64,000 nucleotides of DNA from Epinephelus fuscoguttatus (lineage: Eukaryota; Chordata; Actinopteri; Perciformes; Serranidae), in the NCBI RefSeq assembly GCF_011397635.1, contig NC_064752.1, positions 3,861,001 to 3,925,000 of the forward strand, read 5' to 3'. The notes below the pieces were generated by a model. It did not search any database. It was not told the origin of the DNA and saw only the letters and a program-made list of their open reading frames with translations. Below, in pieces: positions 10,635 to 22,980 of this stretch (the stretch's first letter is position 1; each line of letters starts with the position of its first letter). The translations under genes were made by a program, and so were the position numbers.

Positions 10635-12633
10635 TAACTAACCCTAACCCTTGTGTTCCTTCAGCCCTGAGCAGTAATGATTTTATGAGCTTTTTTAATG
10701 ACAAAATTCTAACTATTAGAGGCAAAATTCATGGCCTCCTGTCCTCAGACAGTAGCTACCTATCTAACCTCAAACACAGCTGTAAGACCTAATATTTATT
10801 AGGGTCCGGGCAGCTAAGCTGCCAGGACACTATTGTAATCCTAGGTATTCTTCTCCTTCTTCTTTCTTCTTCCGAGGAAATCATACTTCCCATGGATGAA
10901 AACTCACCAAACTTTGCACAAAGGTCCAGTCTCATGCCAGATATCCTCAGCTGTAAACTCAAGCCAATAGTCCTGATGGTGGCGCTACAGCAAGCCTCTA
11001 AAGTTCAAAACTTCATAACCACTTTCATCAAACTGTAGCCCCAATACTGAAGAAACTTTTGTACATTCAAATCTATTAAAAATGATGAAGTCCATCACTC
11101 TAAAAACTGTAAAACTTCTTAAACCTATCTCCTCCCACAGTTTTTGCTCAATTGACACCAAACTTGCTACAGAGCATCTTCAGACTGTTCTACACAAACT
11201 ATGTTTTCAGATGTCAGATGTCAGATGCAAATTCTTGCTAAACAAATCTTCAATGTTCATGAAAAAAAGACATAATTCTAGAGTCATGGTAGATGATGTG
11301 TGACAAATTTCAGAATTTTATCTCAAAAACTGAATTTTTGACAGCATTGTGAATTTTGCTCTAATGTGAACAATTGGAGTCAATGTAAAAATGGCAATTT
11401 TAAACATCAGTTTTTCACTTATGAAGCCAATAAATCACTGTTACAAATAAATTACCAACATCTCCATGCTGTCTAGATGCAATATGTGTATTTTCAGATT
11501 TTTGTTTCGATAACTGAATTTTTTTTAGTGGTTAGAAATCTGCTTTTCCATGCATGGACGGCTGCTAAACCTGCACGTCTGGCTTAGTCAGTTTGTGAAG
11601 CTGACTAATTAGCTCAGTGAGATGGAAATTGATTCTTAGTCTCAGAGGTTGTGAGTTCAAGCCTCAGCTGATGCAAAAGGCAGATTGTGTTGCTAAATGT
11701 CTTCCAATTCTTCTGCTTGTTGCTCAGAATTGCCTAAAAATGCCTGGACCTGACCCATCGCTGCGCAGCAGCTATAATTTAGATTGCTTCTCCCCAATTT
11801 CTCTTCAAGAATTGACCGCAGTGATTTCTTCATCTAAATCATCAACGTGTCTCTTAGACCCCATCCCAACTAGGCTACTTAAGGAGGTCTTTCCTTTAGT
11901 TAACACTCATATATTAGATATGATCAATATATCCTTATTAACAGGCTATGTACCACAGTCTTTTAAGGTAGCTGTAATTAAACCTCTACTAAAAAAGTCC
12001 ACCCTGGATCCAGAGGTGTTAGCCAACTATAGACCAATATCTAATCTTCCCTTTATGTCAAAGATCCTTGAGAAAGTAGTCGCAGACCAGCTGTGTGATT
12101 TTCTCCATGATAATAATCTCTAAATACTAAAGTGTGTTTTGGAGTTCCGCAAGGTTCTGTGCTCGGACCAATCCTATTTACTCTATATATGCTTCCTTTA
12201 GGTGACATCATTAGAAATCACTCTATAAATTTCCATTGTTATGCGGATGATACGTAAGGGATAATGTATAATGAGCCGGTGAATACTGGGAAAATAACTC
12301 CTGACAGGGGAATAGAACCGCTCCGCTGCGCCTCAGGGGGGTTTCATTCCCCATTGTGTCATGTGGATTACTGTTAATTTATCATGCTGATCTGTTCTGT
12401 ACGACATCTATTGCACGTCTGTCCGTCCTGGAAGAGGGATCCCTCCTCAGTTGCTCTTCCTGAGGTTTCTACCGTTTTTTCCCCGTTAAAGGGTTTTTTG
12501 GGGAGTTTTTCCTGATCAGCTGTGAGGGTCATAAGGACAGAGGGATGTCGTATGCTGTAAAGCCCTGTGAGGCAAATTGTGATTTGTGATATTGGGCTTT
12601 ATAAATAAAATTGATTGATTGATATTTTTGTTT
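10635..12633 (+). mobile_element. L2-like LINE inserted into the older LINE
   Basis: The 5' piece encodes SSNDFMSFFNDKILTIRGKI. After a foreign insert, 11700-12120 carries DPIPTRLLKEVFPL and VAVIKPLLKKSTLDPEVLAN with NYRPISNLPF, reverse transcriptase blocks of the L2/CR1 type. A deletion then joins to [13 protein letters not shown] and HCYADDT at 12130-12253. The 3' UTR (12340-12625) ends in an ATTG-type repeat and recurs almost unchanged at 49383-49655 and 57068-57345. Confidence 0.8.
10797..11700. mobile_element. Dispersed repeat nested in the L2-like LINE
   Basis: It starts AGGGTCCGGGCAGCTAAGCT and contains the CACCAAACTTTGCACAAAGG phrase common in fish dispersed repeats. Near its end is a tRNA-like GGTTGTGAGTTCAAGCC. 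It separates two parts of one LINE reading frame, so it inserted after the LINE. The exact right end is uncertain and the family is not identified. Confidence 0.5.
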
Positions 12634-13101
12634 TCTTATTTAAATGATATATTTGGAAACAATTTGTAGATTCACAGTGAACAATGGAACGATGAGATCT
12701 GGGCCAAACCAAAGCTCAGAAACTACGTTCAAATCAAAGTGGGGTTCCATACAGAACATTATGTAACTTTTGATTTGAAGAGGGGACAGAGGTCCCTTTG
12801 TGCCCAGTCAAGATCTGGTACCCTTCCTCAGGCTATTGAAGTGGGCAGATATAAATGTATCCTGGAGGAGCAACGTATATGTGTTCTTTGTGATCTTGAT
12901 GTTGTTGAAGATGAATATCATTTTTTGTTTCATTGCCCTTTATACTGTGATTTAAGAAACCATCTGTTTGACATAATTCTGATTTATTTTGGTTGTCCAA
13001 AGGAGAGATGTTGCGTTGGCTTTTTGATGAGGAGACCTTTGCCTTGGCAAGATTTAGAGAACGTTTGGAACTTAAGGCAGAGAACGTTGTACCCAACATA
13101 A
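12634..13101 (+). pseudogene. LINE C-terminal segment, continuation of the split copy
   Basis: The frame open to 13101 encodes CVLCDLDVVEDEYHFLFHC, a C-x2-C-x9-H-x4-C knuckle at the C-terminus of a LINE polyprotein. The fragment at 48541-48885 has the same knuckle spacing. It continues the copy broken at 10634. Confidence 0.7.
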
Positions 13102-15500
13102 TAAGATGTTTATGTTATGGAATTTGGCTGTTCTGAAATGCTTGCTTTTCCTTTTGTGGACTTCTTGTTATTGATCTCTCACGTGGCCACCCAGGCTGTT
13201 ATTCTGTTTAGTGTCTTGTAAGCTCGTATGGGCTGGACACCACTTGGTGCACAACACTTATTATAAGTCTATAATACACACAGGTGTAACACACAGCTTT
13301 ATTAAACAGGCGCAATAAGTTTAATTCTGCTCTTCTTCAAATACTGACGTTTGTATATATTCTGCTGTCATGTAAAGATCAGATGATGACATGTTCATGG
13401 ACTGAATCTTTGTGTGTCGGAGACATTTCCTGTGTGTCTGCAGGTGTGTGAATGTTCCAGTGAGACAGAGACCAGGTAGACACTGAGACTGGTTGGATAT
13501 ATTTTTACTGAGAGAGTGATGCTGCAGTTTGTCTGCAGGCAGGATGAAGAACAGACTGTATTTACATTCTCCAGCTGTGAGAACCCCACCACAAACATGG
13601 CCGATTCTGCGTCGCTGCTCAGCAGCGTCACTCCGCGGCATCACTCGCTCTGCGTCACTTGCTCTGCAGCATCACTCTGACTTGAGTGTTAAATGTTTTC
13701 AGTGATGAGACGGTGGAAGCTGAGAAGTCTGGAGGAGCTACGTCAGCTCTGTACTTAAGAATCATTCCAACTGTTTTTGGAATTCTGAGACAAAAATCTG
13801 TAGTTATTAAAATCACTGAGGTTCTCCTCGTTACCATGACAACAGGCAATCTTTTTTTTCTCTTGATTTAAAAACACCCGGACAGAAATCAGAAGGATCA
13901 GAAACAAAGTTCCAGACGAACGTGGTGGAGCAGTTTTAATTAAGCTCTGTGTGTGTGCTGGACTGATCCAGATTTTATTCTCTGAGAATCACAGCTTGAC
14001 TTTTCTTAATTTAATGAGACGTAACGAGCAGAAAACTGTTTGTCCAATTATCAGAAACACGTTCTGTCCAAACTGTGAGACGTCTTTAACGACAGGTCCC
14101 TCAGTTTGTTTTCTTTGGTCCCTGGAATGCAGTTTTACAGGAACACCAAAGTGATTCTGGCTTCACACTGACGTTAAAGGGACAGTCCAACATTAGCCTA
14201 GCTTAGCATAAAGACTGGAAGAACCCCTCCGGATTAACTGTGAACACAACATCCCAAAATGTTGGACCGCTCCTTTAAAGAAAATTAAAAAACTGAGCAA
14301 ACAGTGCGGGTGACACGGTGACAAAGACACGGCGAGGAAGACTTGGCAACGAAGATGCAGTGATGAAGATGCAGCGACAAAGACTCGGCCTGATGAACAC
14401 AAACATGTTTCATGCACAACAGAAAGAATAAAAAACAGAGTTAATGAAAAGAGCAGATTATAAAAAGGAGGTGGAGTTTCCTGCTGGGTGGAGGCGCTCA
14501 CACTTTGACCTTTAAACATAGCGGATATAGATTTTCTTAATAACACTTTGGTTTAGTCAGAAACAAACAATGTGAAGAATCAAACACATCTCTTCTTAAA
14601 AAAAGGCTAAATTAAATCAAACATTTCTTTTTTGAATCCGTTAAACAGCAGATGAAGAAAAAATAACAACAGACTTCATTTCAGTTTAACTGTACATTAT
14701 CTACACACAGAGACACGCCCCATTGGACCACTCATCGGCCAATCACAGGACAGACAGACAGGCGGACAGGCGGCTGGACACTGAGTCAACTTCATGTTCA
14801 CCAAAGAAACTCAAACTGAGTTTGACTCAATGAAGTCACTTTATGGAAAAATAAAAAACATAAAAAGACGTAAAAGTTTCAGAGAAGTCGGGTTTTTTTC
14901 TTCTTTTTTTAAGTTTAGAAAAAGTTTTAACACGAAAAACGATGTTGGTAAGAAGCTCCGCCCACTGCCCAACACACCTGTCACCTCTGATCACTTCCTG
15001 TTTAACAATGACACCACAGGAAGTCTGATGGGACCTTGCAGGAGACACCTGTCCTCCCCAACCAGTCCTGAGTCCCAGTCCCGAGTCCCAGTCTGAATCC
15101 CAGTCCTGAATCCCGATGAGTCCCAGTCTGAGTCATAGTCTGAATCCCAGTCCTAAATCCCAGTCCCCAGTCCAAGTCCCAGTCTGAGTCCCTGTCCTGA
15201 GCCCCAGTCCTGAGCCCCAGTCCTGAGTCCCAGTCTGGCTCTGCCCCCTCCACCAGTAAATATGACGTGACTGCGAGCGCCTGCAGAAGACTCAGTTTCC
15301 CATGATACACCGCAGACTGAGCAGGTTCCTCCTCTGAAGGACGCACACTGATTGGCCAGGCCATCCCGAAGATGCGGGGCCTGACCAACTCAATAGAGAA
15401 AGACGGGTCAAATAGAAACAATAGCTGCCTTGTCAACCAATCACCGAGCCCCGTCGGTGTGGGGACCAATCAGAAGTCCTCCAGTGACGTCACAGATGAC
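13102..15500. other. Spacer 3' of pcif1, no gene recognised
   Basis: Several 60-150-codon frames have no motif or splice support. A short imperfect repeat of GAGTCCCAGTC-type units lies at about 15060-15240. The distal part of the pcif1 3' UTR may extend into this stretch. Confidence 0.5.
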
Positions 15501-15521
15501 ATCACAGGTAAAGGAAAAGTT

Positions 15522-15527
15522 TTTATT
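15522..15527 (-). terminator. Candidate pcif1 polyadenylation signal
   Basis: The minus strand reads AATAAA about 390 bases after the pcif1 stop codon. It is the first such hexamer noticed downstream. Use is inferred, not shown. Confidence 0.35.
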
Positions 15528-15916
15528 GCTGGAGCTCCAATGTTGCTGCTCGCTGATCAACTCCTCTTCTTATTGGCTGTGGTGCCTGTTGCTATGCAAC
15601 AGAAACAGTCACACCTGGACATGAATCAGCTGCAGGTGAAAAGGAAGCTCCAAACGCTGTGATGTCAGAGCTTCCACCAATTAAGAGGAGTCGATGTGAA
15701 GAGGGAAGGTGAAAGCCAACAGTAAGGATTAACTGTGGTCTCGCCCCCTGCTGGCTGCGGCTGAACGGCATTGTGGGTATGTTGACAGAAGCTGAGGGTG
15801 TGCTACAGGTGCTGGTGAGGGACATTCTCAACAGACGAGACGACGATCAAACAAACTAACACTGAAAAACAGAGAAACTTTAAACAGCTGAGGGTCACAC
15901 AACCAGCCCCGCCCCT

Positions 15917-16235
15917 CTACACCGCGGCCATCTTGTCTCGTGGACTGCTACTGCTGCTGCTGCTACTGTTGTTGTTATTGTTATCGTCATGGCCTGCTGG
16001 TGACATCACAGCACTCTGCGTCCTATCAGCGGGCTTGGGGGTGGAGTCTCTGTCTCCAGGTGTGGTGTGGGCGGGTCCGGGGGAGGACATGGAGGAGGGG
16101 CGGGAGGGGGAAGGGCGGTACGCTGCCATCAGTTCCGCCACACGCTCCGGAGTCGGCGCCCACTTCACAAAACCAGCATCGTTCTGAAGGAAGAGTACCG
16201 CAGTACCGTGGACGGCCCGGTAATACATCTCATCT
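15917..16235 (-). CDS. pcif1 exon 16: C-terminus (residues 624-729) and stop
   Basis: It encodes [20 protein letters not shown] and [12 protein letters not shown], then a low-complexity tail with five Asn and eight Ser in a row, ending DKMAAV. The homopolymers come from a CTG/TTG-rich tract at about 15945-15985. The acceptor is TTTTTCAG|AGATG. Confidence 0.95.
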
Positions 16236-19200
16236 CTGAAAAACACACAGATACACAGGTTGCTGTAGCACTGAGGAGTACTACTGTAGTACTGAGGAGT
16301 ACTGCTGTAACACTGAGGAGTACTACTGTAGCACTGAGGAGTACTACTGTAGTACTGAGGAGTACTGCTGTAACACTGAGGAGTACTACTGTAGTACTGA
16401 GGAGTACTGCTGTAACACTGAGGAGTACTACTGTAACACTGAGGAGTACTACTGTGGTACTGAGGAGTACTACTGTAGCACTGAGGAGTACTGCTGTAGC
16501 ACTGTGGAGTACTACTGTGGTACTGAGGAGTACTGCTGTAGTACTGAAGAGTACTACTGTAGTACTGAAGAGTACTACTGTAGCACTGAGGATTACTACT
16601 GTAACACTGAGGAGTACTACTGTAGCACGGAGGAGTACTACTGTGGCACTGAGGATTACTACTGTAACACTGAGGAGTACTGCTGTAGTACTGAAGAGTA
16701 CTACTGTAGCACTGAGGATTACTACTGTAACACTGAGAAGTACTGCTGTAGTACTGAAGAGTACTACTGTAGTACTGAAGATTACTACTGTAGCACTGAG
16801 GATTACTACTGTAACACTGAGGAGTACTACTGTAACACTGAAGAGTACTACTGTAGCACTGAGGATTACTACTGTAACACTGAGGAGTACTACTGTAGCA
16901 CGGAGGAGTACTACTGTGGCACTGAGGATTACTACTGTAACACTGAGGAGTACTGCTGTAACACTGAGGAGTACTACTGTAGCACTGAGGAGTACTACTG
17001 TAGTACTGAAGAGTACTACTGTAGCACTGAGGATTACTACTGTAACACTGAGGAGTACTACTGTAGCACGGAGGAGTACTACTGTGGCACTGAGGATTAC
17101 TACTGTAACACTGAGGAGTACTGCTGTAGTACTGAAGAGTACTACTGTAGCACTGAGGATTACTACTGTAACACTGAGGAGTACTGCTGTAGGCACTATA
17201 CAAGTAGTATCAGTGTTGTGTCGGTGTAGTATTAGTACCTCTTGCAGATGTGCTGGCTCCCAGAGCGATACTCGTGTTCGTAGGCGGGGACACTCAGCTG
17301 GTGACGGAGGAATCGACTTCCCTCCATGCGGGTCAGAGCCGGGGTCACAGGGTCACGCCACTCAGGGACAAAGACGATGAAGGACAGAGGCTCAGAGGAC
17401 TTGTCCAACAGCTCCTGGCAGACGGAGACAGACCACAAAATGTAGACCTCCATTTACTAGACCAGCACACACTTGTACAGCCCAGTTTACACCCCTGCAG
17501 CCCCATTTAGACCAGTACAGCCAGAGTTAGACCAGTGCAGCACTGGTTAGACCCGTACAACCCATGAGTTACACTCGGACAGTCCATGGGTTAGACCCCT
17601 ACAGTCCAGATTAGACCCGTACAGCCCATGGGTTAGACCCCTACAGTCCATGAGTTACACCCCTACAGTCTAGATTAGACCCCTACAGTCCATGAGTTAC
17701 ACCCCTACAGTCTAGATTAGACTCCTACAGTCCATGAGTTACACCCCTACAGTCTAGATTAGACCCCTACAGTCCATGAGTTACACCCCTACAGTCTAGA
17801 TTAGACCCCTACAGTCCATGGGTTACACCCCTACAGTCTAGATTAGACCCCTACAGTCCATGAGTTACACCCCTACAGTCTAGATTAGACCCCTACAGTC
17901 CATGGGTTAGACCCCTACAGTCCATGGGTTAGACCCCTACAGTCCATGGGTTAGACCCCTACAGTCCATGAGTTACACCCCTACAGTCCATGGGTTAGAC
18001 CCCTACAGTCCATGAGTTACACCCCTACAGTCTAGATTAGACCCGTACAGTCCATGGGTTAGACCCCTACAGTCTAGATTAGACCCCTACAGTCCATGAG
18101 TTACACCCCTACAGTCTAGATTAGACCCCTACAGTCCATGGGTTACACCCCTACAGTCTAGATTAGACCCCTACAGTCTAGATTAGACCCCTACAGTCCA
18201 TGGGTTACACCTCTACAATCCATGAGTTAGACCCCTACAGTCCATGGGTTAGACCCCTACAGTCCATGGGTTACACCCCTACAGTCCATGGGTTAGACCC
18301 CTACAGTCCAGATTAGACCCGTACAGTCCATGGGTTACACCCCTACAGTCTAGATTAGACCCCTACAGTCCATGGGTTACACCCCTACAGTCTAGATTAG
18401 ACCCCTACAGTCCATGAGTTACACCCCTACAGTCTAGATTAGACCCCTACAGTCCATGGGTTACACCCCTACAGTCTAGATTAGACCCCTACAGTCCATG
18501 GGTTACACCTCTACAATCCATGAGTTAGACCCCTACAGTCCATGGGTTAGACCCCTACAGTCCAGATTAGACCCGTACAGTCCATGAGTTACACTCGGAC
18601 AGTCCATGGGTTAGACCCCTACAGTCCAGATTAGACCCCTACAGTCCATGGGTTAGACCCCTACAGTCCAGATTAGACCCCTACAGTCCATGGGTTAGAC
18701 CCCTACAGTCCAGATTAGACCCCTACAGTCCATGGGTTACACCCCTACAGTCCAGATTAGACCCCTACAGTCCATGGGTTAGACCCCTACAGTCCAGATT
18801 AGACCCGTACAGTCCATGGGTTAGACCCCTACAGTCCATGGGTTAGACCCCTACAGCCCAGATTAGACCCCTACAGTCCATGGGTTAGACCCCTACAGTC
18901 CAGATTAGACCCGTACAGTCCATGGGTTAGACCCCTACAGTCCATGGGTTAGACCCCTACAGCCCAGGTTAGACCCCTACAGTCCATGGGTTAGACCCCT
19001 ACAGCCCATGGGTTAGACCCCTACAGTCCAGATTAGACCCGTACAGTCCATGGGTTAGACCCCTACAGTCCAGATTAGACCCGTACAGTCCATGGGTTAG
19101 ACCCCTACAGTCCATGGGTTAGACCCCTACAGCCCAGGTTAGACCCCTACAACCCATGGGTTAGACCCCTACAGTCCATGAGTTACACTCGGACAGCCCA

Positions 19201-22200
19201 TGGGTTAGACCCCTACAGTCCATGAGTTACACTCGGACAGTCCATGGGTTAGACCCCTACAGTCCATGAGTTACACCCCTACAGTCCATGAGTTACACTC
19301 GGACAGCCCATGGGTTAGACCCATACAGCCCATGGGTTAGACCCCTACAGTCCATGAGTTACACTCGGACAGCCCATGGGTTAGACCCCTACAGTCCATG
19401 GGTTAGACCCCTACAGCCCAGATTAGACCCCTACAGTCCATGGGTTAGACCCCTACAGTCCAGATTAGACCCGGACAGTCCATGGGTTAGACCCCTACAG
19501 TCCATGGGTTAGACCCCTACAGCCCAGGTTAGACCCCTACAGTCCATGGGTTAGACCCCTACAGCCCATGGGTTAGACCCCTACAGACCAGGTTAGACCC
19601 ACAGTTAGACCCCTACAGTCCAGATTAGACCCGTACAGTCCATGGGTTAGACCCCTACAGTCCATGGGTTAGACCCCTACAGCCCAGGTTAGACCCCTAC
19701 AACCCAGGTTAGACCTCTACAGTCCATGAGTTACACTCGGACAGCCCATGGGTTAGACCCATACAGCCCATGGGTTAGACCCATACAGCCCATGGGTTAG
19801 ACCCATACAGCCCATGGGTTAGACCCATACAGTCCATGGGTTAGACCCATACAGCCCATGGGTTAGACCCATACAGTCCATGGGTTAGACCCATACAGCC
19901 CATGGGTTAGACCCATACAGTCCATGGGTTAGACCCATACAGCCCATGGGTTAGACCCATACAGCCCATGGGTTAGACCCATACAGCCCATGGGTTAGAC
20001 GAAAAATGACCATCGTGGGAGAAACGTGGCAATATCTTTGGTCGTGACTCTAAAATGGTGGTCTTACGCCGCACTGTGAGACAGGTTCAAGGACGGCTAT
20101 TGTCAACGTCTTGCGACCAAAGATAACCTGAGATAAAATTCTGACGGTGTCAGAAATTTAGGATGACTATCTCACAGTGTGACAGCTGCTACGACCTGAG
20201 ATAAAATTCTGACGGTGTCAGAAATTTAGGATGACTATCTCACAGTGTGACAGCTGCTACGACCTACGTCTACTAATCAACCAATAGAAATGCAGCACGA
20301 AATGACGCAATGGTCACTGCGACACCGGCGCTAAGCCCAAACAAATGATCGCTTGCTTGAGGTAAAACGAACAGAAAGAAGTTTCTGGAACTCCTAGAAA
20401 GAGGAAAGTTTGGTGGAGCTGTGGCAGCAGAAGCCTTGTTGGTTTGATGTTTCCGCCAGCTGCTATCATGACCGCCAGAAAAAAGACACTGCATGGAAGG
20501 AAACTGAGGAGGAACTGCAACTTCCAGGTGAGCAAGCTACCTATGGTGGTGCAGATGGATGACATACGCTGATGCGGTGCACGCTGATGATGTTGCATAT
20601 TGACGTACGTCGTAACCTGCGATTCAGTAGTAAACGGCCATCGTACTATCTGCACACATGAAACTTGACGTCGTACCAAAGTTTATTAGATCCACGTCTC
20701 ACAGTGTGTCATACAGTGGTCTTATAAGATCATTAAAATCGCACAGTGTATAGAGGGCATAAGGCTGTGCAATTAATCATCTGGTGATTGCGATTACGGT
20801 CCCCCCCCCCCCCCCCGGTCAAGTAGGTGAACTATGAATAATGCGAGGGGCAGGTGATCGCAGAAGATTTCAAAGACAGCATGCGGAAAATGGCAGAGGG
20901 AGAGCGAGAGAGGTGTTGTGTGCGCATGTCTCTGTGTGTGTGCACGTGTCTGTGTGCGCACGTGTCTGTGTGCACATGTGTCTGTGTGCGCATGTGTCTG
21001 TGTGTGCACGTGTCTGTGTGCGCATGTGTCTGTGTGTGCACGTGTCTGTGTGCACATGTGTCTGTGCGCATGTGTCTGTGTGCGCATGTGTCTGTGTGTG
21101 CACGTGTCTGTGTGCGCATGTGTCTGTGTGCGCATGTGTCTGTGCGCATGTGTCTGTGTGCACGTGTCTGTGTGCGCATGTGTCTGTGTGCACGTGTCTG
21201 TGTGCGCATATGTCTGTGTGCGCATGTGTCTGTGTGCGCATGTCTGTGTGCACGTGTCTGTGTGCACGTGTCTGTGTGCGCATATGTCTGTGTGCACGTG
21301 TGTCTGTGTGCGCATGTGTCTGTGTGCACATGTGTCTGTGTGCACATGTGTCTGTGTGCACATGTGTCTGTGTGCACATGTGTCTGTGTGCACATGTGTC
21401 TGTGTGTGCATGTGTCTGTGTGCACGTGTCTGTGTGCACATGTGTCTGTGTGCACATGTGTCTGTGTGCACATGTGTCTGTGTGCACATGTGTCTGTGTG
21501 CACGTGTCTGTGTGCACATGTGTCTGTGTGCACATGTGTCTGTGTGCACGTGTCTGTGTGCACATGTGTCTGTGTGCACATGTGTCTGTGCGCATGTGTC
21601 TGTGTGCACGTGTCTGTGTGCGCATGTGTCTGTGTGTGCACGTGTCTGTGTGCGCATGTGTCTGTGTGCGCATGTGTCTGTGCGCATGTGTCTGTGTGCA
21701 CGTGTCTGTGTGCGCATATGTCTGTGTGCACGTGTCTGTGTGCGCATGTGTCTGTGTGCACGTGTCTGTGTGCACGTGTCTGTGTGCGCATATGTCTGTG
21801 TGCACGTGTCTGTGTGCGCATGTGTCTGTGTGCACGTGTCTGTGTGCGCATATGTCTGTGTGCGCATGTGTCTGTGTGCGCATATGTCTGTGTGCACGTG
21901 TCTGTGTGCACGTGTCTGTGTGCGCATATGTCTGTGTGCACGTGTGTCTGTGTGCGCATATGTCTGTGTGCACGTGTCTGTGTGCGCATATGTCTGTGTG
22001 CACATGTGTCTGTGTGCGCATGTGTCTGTGTGCGCATATGTCTGTGTGCACGTGTGTCTGTGTGCGCATGTGTCTGTGTGCACATGTGTCTGTGTGCGCA
22101 TGTGTCTGTGTGCGCATGTGTCTGTGTGTGCATGTGTCTGTGTGCACGTGTCTGTGTGCACGTGTGTCTGTGTGCACATGTGTCTGTGTGCGCATGTGTC

Positions 22201-22940
22201 TGTGTGCACATGTGTCTGTGTGCACATGTGTCTGTGTGCACGTGTCTGTGTGCACATGTGTCTGTGTGCACGTGTCTGTGTGCACGTGTCTGTGTGCACG
22301 TGTCTGTGTGCACATGTGTCTGTGTGCACATGTGTCTGTGTGCACGTGTCTGTGTGCACGTGTCTGTGTGCACATGTGTCTGTGTGCGCATGTGTCTGTG
22401 TGCGCATGTGTCTGTGCGCACGTGTCTGTGTGCGCATGTGTCTGTGCGCATGTGTCTGTGTGCGCATGTGTCTGTGTGCGCATGTGTCTGTGTGCGCATG
22501 TGTCTGTGTGCACGTGTCTGTGTGCGCATGTGTCTGTGTGCACGTGTCTGTGTGCGCATGTGTCTGTGTGCGCGTGGGCTCGTATCTGTGCGCGTGTTTG
22601 TGTGTGTGCGCATCGGGGCCGAACTCTGTGTGCACAATACAGAGAACAGAGGAGAATTGTAAATGCGCTATTATGTAGAGACAGAAATGACATGATGTCT
22701 GTAAACAATATAAATCATCCTGTGCGCCGCGTAATCGTTTGCATAAACGTGATTTCAATTTTGATCAAAATAGTTGTGATTATGATTTTTTCCCACAATC
22801 AAGCAGCCCTAGTACACAGCCCACAGGACGGACCTCAAAGTGCGTCACCATGGCGTCCATCAATTCTTCACAAAATGGAGGGTTGGCTTCAAACGAGCCG
22901 CTGACAGGACAGAAAGACAGGAAGGGCCTGAAAACACATG

Positions 22941-22980
<40 letters not shown>

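Noticed and set aside
13321..14546. Possible zinc-finger-like or secreted protein frames 3' of pcif1
   Set aside because: No spaced Cys/His motif, signal peptide or splice boundary could be confirmed.
17455..20000. Interstitial telomere
   Set aside because: The unit is 20-22 bp and reads GGGTTAGACCC, not a TTAGGG hexamer array.
20794..22904. Six overlapping open frames of about 600-690 codons (Cys-Val-His-Thr-rich)
   Set aside because: They are translations of the 14/16-bp array in all frames and both strands, with no domain, no splice support and intronic position.
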